From Vibrio fortis (GTDB lineage Bacteria > Pseudomonadota > Gammaproteobacteria > Enterobacterales > Vibrionaceae): a stretch of DNA of 64,000 nucleotides. The notes below the pieces were generated by a model. That model was given only the letters and a program-made list of their open reading frames with translations. It did no database searches and was not told where the DNA came from. Both the position numbers and the translations under genes were made by a program. Positions within the stretch are counted from its first letter, which is position 1, and every line of letters begins with the position of its first letter. Shown one piece after another: positions 59,979 to 64,000 of the stretch. The stretch spans positions 620,001-684,000 of the forward strand of contig NZ_AP025488.1 of assembly GCF_024347475.1 (NCBI RefSeq), in the 5' to 3' direction.

Positions 59979-62476
59979 TATAGAACCTCACTCTGCAAGC
60001 TGGAGACGACAGGTTTACTGACTAAACGCCAAAGCGGAATCAGGGTGGCAATTACGGCGACCACAATCGTAACGCCAGCTATGTTCAGTGCATCACTCCA
60101 ATCCCATAGATAGTTTAGGCTCCAACCAAAAGCGCGCAATGTAACAATATCGGTGAGTACATAACCGACCAAAGCCCCTAATGGTAAGGCGATAACAAGA
60201 GTAAAGCTGACTAGCGCGACAATCTGCCCGATCACCATCGCCATCAGCTTTTTACGATTCACACCAAGTGCATACAACCTTGCAATCGCGGCTTTGCGCG
60301 CATCGAGCAACATAAAACAGGCGGTGAACAGGCCGATTACAGCGACCATCAATGTAACGCCATTTAACGCTCGTGTGATGGCAAAAGTTTGGGAGAATAT
60401 ATCCAAGGCGATAGATTTGATCTGCGCTTGATCGTAGAGCTGACTTGGGTGCAGGTTCAGTTCTTTACGTAACTGTTCATAAACCAACTCTGGATTGCCA
60501 GACACTTTAATACCAAGGCTGGTGGGCAAGTCGGTAAAACCGCTTTCTCGCCACAGTTGCGGCGCTAAGAGTACCTCTCCATTTGGGGAACCGTAATCAT
60601 GGAAAACAGCGCCGACGATCAGTTCTTTGTTTGGAATCGCGTCGAGCTTAAATTCACTTGCAAGTGACAACCTAAGTTTAACTGCAGTTGGTTCGCTGAT
60701 GGCAACGACTTCACCTTGATAAAAGCGCGGCCAAAAGTCATCAAGCCGAGATTGAAAAACCATGGTCTGCTCTAGAGTGTCTTTGTCTTTTGTGCCGAGC
60801 AAAATAGGTAAGCCATACAGGTTGTCGTCGACGTAATACTGCTTATAAACGGTTTGGACGTTCTCAAATTGCTCTAGAGCTTGCTCAACATTGGCGATCT
60901 CTCCCTGAGATGGGCTGACATAGATGTCGGCATGAAGCCGCTGTTCAAGCCATTGTTTGAGTGTTGATTCAAAGCTGCCGACTAGGGTATTCATCCCCAT
61001 ATTGGCGGTAACGGCAAGCAGCAGTGCCATCATCGCCAGAGAAAGAGGAGAAATAAGCTCTCGCAGTTCGGCAAACAGGTACTGCATCAACCCGGAATGT
61101 GTGCGCTGTTCACACCAAACCGCCAATATCATCAGTGTTTTTGGAAGGTATAAAGGAATCGACACGACTAAAAGCCCCAACCATGCCATGGTGAAACGAT
61201 GATGTTCGCTAAGCCAAAGCCCCGCTAATGCCAAAATGGTGAGTAGTACGCCAGCAATGAACAGTTGGTTTTCATTGGATGAATCTGGCGCTTGGTAATA
61301 GCCACCATGAGAAGAGAGCGGTTGCTGCACTCGTTGTTTAAAGTGCTGCCAGCATGCAAGCAGTGTCGCAGCCAAGGTGAGTAGTAGAGCTTGAGCCCAC
61401 CACTGCCATTGCCACGTTCCTGGGAGTAACGTCGCGCCATAGAGTTGTTCCAAGGTAAGCGCAACCGTTGGGTGTAGCCAATGGCTAAGCTGCATACCCA
61501 AAACAAAGCCGATTGAGGCACCAATGGTCACTAAGATGGTGAGCTCGATGAGCAAGGCTGAGAATACCAGAGTGGGTGCTATTCCCGCTTGCTGAATTTG
61601 CACGAGCAGTCGATTACGTTTGAGTAAGCTATACTTCACGCCGTTATAGGCGATGAACAGTCCGACCAGAAATGCGAGCAAACTCATTGCCGTTAGATTG
61701 AGATGAAAGCTGTCGGTCAGAGAGCCCAAATCGGTGCTTTGGTTATTGGTGATCCATTGCCCTTGGTCGCCAACGTACTCTTGCCAATTGGTTTGAGTGT
61801 CGTTCCCTAAATCGAAAACAGCGATGTAACTGAGTTGGCCTTGTTTATTGAGCAACTGCTGCGCAAATCCAATGTCCATCAACATTCGGCTGCCGAGTTG
61901 CCATTCATCGGGTAAAACCACCACCTGAGTTTTAATGTCGTCCAAAATCAGCGTATCGAGTTCGCCGATATTTTGGTATTGCGACTGACTCATCATCACG
62001 ATGGGTTCGTTGGCCAAGAGTGCTGGTAGCGGCAGCAAGCTATCGAATAGAGAGACGTTCTGATCATTGCCCGATGCGTAGCGAGAGCGGGATGTGATCG
62101 CGGTGATCAGTTCACTGCCTTGTATCGACCAACGGCGCCCTTGTTCGTCTCTCACCCGTCCTTCAATTATGGGCAATGCCGCGCTCAACCCTTGTTGTCT
62201 GAGAGTGAAGTAGACTAACTCCGGTAAGTAGTTTTGCCCTGCTGGTGGAATAATCAGATTCTGCGCTTGCGCACTGAGTTGTTCAGTGGATTCGGCATAA
62301 CTGCGCTTGGCGTTGAGGTTGATGGCTTGTACTGCAACAAATAGTGTTACTGCCAATACAATGCCGATCAAAATCGCTGCAGCTTGAAGTGGCGCTTGCC
62401 GATAGTGGGCAGCGAACAAGTTCAGCGTAAGCTTGGTATGGTTGAATTTGAAAGAGTTGATCCTAGCGTGCTTCAT
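59978..62476 (-). CDS. FtsX/LolC-like ABC transporter permease
   Basis: A large inner-membrane permease of 832 residues, with two FtsX modules. It has a helix near 33-52, a periplasmic MacB-like region to about 265, a cluster of helices to about 480, a second periplasmic region (about 505-690), and final helices (about 700-825). It fits the AttF/AttG-type two-module permeases linked to CrtC-like lipoproteins. It overlaps the ATPase gene by 14 bp upstream and the lipoprotein gene downstream. Substrate, perhaps lipophilic, is unknown. Confidence 0.9.
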   Translation of the reverse strand: MKHARINSFKFNHTKLTLNLFAAHYRQAPLQAAAILIGIVLAVTLFVAVQAINLNAKRSYAESTEQLSAQAQNLIIPPAGQNYLPELVYFTLRQQGLSAALPIIEGRVRDEQGRRWSIQGSELITAITSRSRYASGNDQNVSLFDSLLPLPALLANEPIVMMSQSQYQNIGELDTLILDDIKTQVVVLPDEWQLGSRMLMDIGFAQQLLNKQGQLSYIAVFDLGNDTQTNWQEYVGDQGQWITNNQSTDLGSLTDSFHLNLTAMSLLAFLVGLFIAYNGVKYSLLKRNRLLVQIQQAGIAPTLVFSALLIELTILVTIGASIGFVLGMQLSHWLHPTVALTLEQLYGATLLPGTWQWQWWAQALLLTLAATLLACWQHFKQRVQQPLSSHGGYYQAPDSSNENQLFIAGVLLTILALAGLWLSEHHRFTMAWLGLLVVSIPLYLPKTLMILAVWCEQRTHSGLMQYLFAELRELISPLSLAMMALLLAVTANMGMNTLVGSFESTLKQWLEQRLHADIYVSPSQGEIANVEQALEQFENVQTVYKQYYVDDNLYGLPILLGTKDKDTLEQTMVFQSRLDDFWPRFYQGEVVAISEPTAVKLRLSLASEFKLDAIPNKELIVGAVFHDYGSPNGEVLLAPQLWRESGFTDLPTSLGIKVSGNPELVYEQLRKELNLHPSQLYDQAQIKSIALDIFSQTFAITRALNGVTLMVAVIGLFTACFMLLDARKAAIARLYALGVNRKKLMAMVIGQIVALVSFTLVIALPLGALVGYVLTDIVTLRAFGWSLNYLWDWSDALNIAGVTIVVAVIATLIPLWRLVSKPVVSSLQSEVL

Positions 62477-63182
62477 GTGACACGTCGCTTAGGTTTTGTG
62501 GACGTACTATCCGATCATTGTACAACTCACTATTTTCAAGTCGTAATCGCGTCTGCATAAATTCGGCGCAGTCATTGCTGTGGGTGACCAACAGAACCGC
62601 AGTGTTACCTTGTATCGTGATTTCACTTAATAGTTTCATCACTTCGGTACCGGCTTTTTGGTCGAGGTTGCCGGTTGGCTCATCGGCCAATAGCAGCTTG
62701 GGTTGATGTGCCAGTGCGCGCGCGATCGCCACTCGTTGCTGTTGCCCGCCGGACAGCGCAGATACATGCCGTTCGAGCAGTTGGTTGATGCCAAGTGTCT
62801 CGACCAAATAGTTACACCAGTCATTCCATTGTTGCTGATTCAAATGCAGCGGAAAGGCGATGTTCTGTTTCACATTCAGGGGCGTTAATAGGTTGAACTG
62901 TTGGAAGATCACGCCGAGTTTTTGATGACGAAATTGGCTCCAATGTGGATCTTTCCAATGGTTGGTGTTGTCGCCATCTAGCCATAGCTCACCAGAGGAT
63001 AGCGGCTCAAACCCAGCAATCATGTTCAGTAGCGTGCTTTTTCCGCTACCACTGGCTCCTGTTAAAGCGACACTGGAACCTGTCTGTAGCGTAAAGTTGA
63101 CGTTGTCTAATACCTGATGATTCTCTTTGCCATCAATAAAGCTTTTACTGACACATTTGAGTGCGACGAGTGGGCTTTCCAT
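62463..63182 (-). CDS. ABC transporter ATP-binding protein, LolD/MacB-like
   Basis: A 239-residue ATPase for the adjacent FtsX-type permease. Walker A is GASGSGKSTL at about 39-48, the signature [15 protein letters not shown], Walker B LLLADEPTGNLD, and H-loop VTHSND. GGGAGAGG precedes the ATG. It is the first gene of the operon ATPase-permease-lipoprotein. LolD/MacB-type mechanotransmission rather than classic import is expected for this family. Confidence 0.94.
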   Translation of the reverse strand: MESPLVALKCVSKSFIDGKENHQVLDNVNFTLQTGSSVALTGASGSGKSTLLNMIAGFEPLSSGELWLDGDNTNHWKDPHWSQFRHQKLGVIFQQFNLLTPLNVKQNIAFPLHLNQQQWNDWCNYLVETLGINQLLERHVSALSGGQQQRVAIARALAHQPKLLLADEPTGNLDQKAGTEVMKLLSEITIQGNTAVLLVTHSNDCAEFMQTRLRLENSELYNDRIVRPQNLSDVSHEAR

Positions 63183-63327
63183 TACCTCTCCCTAGGGGCT
63201 TGTTTTAGCTGTAACGCTCACAAATTGGGTTACTTAAAATCTTAGCTTACAAACAGAGAGAAGGACGCGATTTCGTTCGAATTATTAATAACTTGCTATT
63301 AGAAATAGGCTCAGAAAGGAATAGAAA

Positions 63328-63357
63328 AACGCCCAAAGCAGATGAGCATTGGGCGTT
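63328..63357 (-). terminator. Terminator after the right-edge gene
   Basis: The stem AACGCCCAA/TTGGGCGTT with a 12-base loop; on the minus strand TTTTTC follows. It lies 40 bp past the stop of the truncated gene. Confidence 0.75.
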
Positions 63358-63396
63358 AAACCTGTTGTGGATGGGTTATTTAGAGGCTCGCCCTTG

Positions 63397-64000
63397 TTAT
63401 TCCACCTTAACTAGGGTGCTTGAGTCAGTGTGAGCGAACACATTGTCATAGATCTCCAAGCCAGTGGTTTGAGAGTAGGTGATTTGCTCATCTGAAATTA
63501 CGATATTCATAGTGAAATCGGTGGTCTTTGCGTTATCGGTCATATATTCAGATTCTGCGATACCGCGCTTCGAAGATACCAGCGTCATGTTGTCACCTGC
63601 AGGCCCTTCTGCTGTTACACAAGTGGTTCTTGGTACGCAAAAAGAGTTGTAGACGATTTGATTCTTCTGGTCGTAAATGAAGTAACCACGCTGATCATGG
63701 AACTTTGAGTCGTCCGCTTTTCTGAATACCTCTTGCTTGTAGTACAGCGCAACAAGGTACTGATCACTGGCGTTGGTGGCATCTGCCGCAACTTCAAACG
63801 TCATTACTTCATAAAACGGTGTCACTGCTGGCCCACCTGCGCCAACTTCTGTGCCTTTCTGACCAGGTGAAACATCAACGCCAGCGGCATCGATGGATTT
63901 CCATGTACCGACCAGTTTCGCAAGTGGGCCAAAGTCCATACCGTTGATGGTTGAATGGTCAGCGAATACAGGTGTTGAGACTGCGGTAGCTATAGCAAGA
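63397..64000 (-). CDS. Secreted beta-barrel (heme-binding-like) protein, truncated by right edge
   Basis: The frame continues to the right edge without a start, so the 5' end is missing. The visible part is 200 residues. It begins with the end of a signal peptide (AIATAVSTPVFA-D), then GPLAKLVGTWKS, the opening typical of nitrobindin/FABP-like ten-strand barrels, with later strands containing MTFEVAAD, DQRGYFIYDQKNQIVYNSF in part, and TTCVTAEGP. Two Cys lie in NSFCVPRTTCV. An internal ATG at 63939 is too late to be the true start. Periplasmic or secreted; ligand not known. Confidence 0.75.
   Translation of the reverse strand, partial: LAIATAVSTPVFADHSTINGMDFGPLAKLVGTWKSIDAAGVDVSPGQKGTEVGAGGPAVTPFYEVMTFEVAADATNASDQYLVALYYKQEVFRKADDSKFHDQRGYFIYDQKNQIVYNSFCVPRTTCVTAEGPAGDNMTLVSSKRGIAESEYMTDNAKTTDFTMNIVISDEQITYSQTTGLEIYDNVFAHTDSSTLVKVE

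Overview
The window looks like a stretch of the second chromosome of a Vibrio. It carries a DeoD-type phosphorylase next to an L,D-transpeptidase and a Braun-type lipoprotein, a GDSL thermolabile haemolysin, a lipase with its foldase, a PtrB-HutR haem-uptake module, a second Pst phosphate system beside a CdgA-like diguanylate cyclase, a Bat/MoxR operon, and divergent malK / malEFG. As I recall, several of these blocks follow gene order on Vibrio cholerae chromosome II. The species cannot be fixed from the sequence alone. No rRNA, tRNA, CRISPR array, intact insertion sequence or origin was seen.

Layout. 0-1.3 kb: a gene truncated by the left edge, with two zinc ribbons and a helix-turn-helix, downstream of and in frame with deoD. 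1.3-5.5 kb: deoD, ldtA, lpp and a DEAD-box helicase. 5.5-9.1 kb: secreted lipolytic enzymes (tlh, lipA, lifO). 9.1-17.8 kb: a tightly packed five-gene operon behind a Fur-box-like element (periplasmic oligopeptidase, haem receptor, secreted GlyGly-CTERM zinc metallopeptidase, two Lcl/DUF1566 proteins). 17.9-19.5 kb: a chemoreceptor. 19.8-26 kb: pstSCAB with Pho boxes, then a GAF/GGDEF protein. 26-33.1 kb: moxR-DUF58-DUF4381-batA-batB/C-batD, with two in-frame tandem repeats in batB/C. 33.5-35.8 kb: another chemoreceptor and a small acidic protein. 36-41.7 kb: maltose transport with a large regulatory region and a malG 3' UTR that probably yields the MicX small RNA. 42-50 kb: thioesterase, peptide-binding protein, DMT exporter with its AraC regulator, an anSME/Ser-type sulfatase pair and a Crp-like regulator. 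50.7-58.8 kb: PatB-like lyase, LysR regulator, MFS exporter, a DUF2955/HlyD/AI-2E-family membrane cluster and an AraC regulator. 58.9-63.2 kb: an ABC transporter with a CrtC/AttH-like lipoprotein. The right edge cuts a secreted beta-barrel protein.

How the parts work together. Much of the window concerns secretion and nutrient capture: lipids (tlh, lipA/lifO), haem and protein (ptrB-hutR-metallopeptidase), phosphate (pst), maltodextrins (mal), peptides (OppA-like) and sulfate esters (sulfatase with its maturase). Envelope functions (LdtA/Lpp, Bat) and signalling (two MCPs, a diguanylate cyclase) surround them. The least described parts are the extended hutR operon, the zinc-ribbon/HTH gene at the left edge and the repeat-bearing Bat protein.
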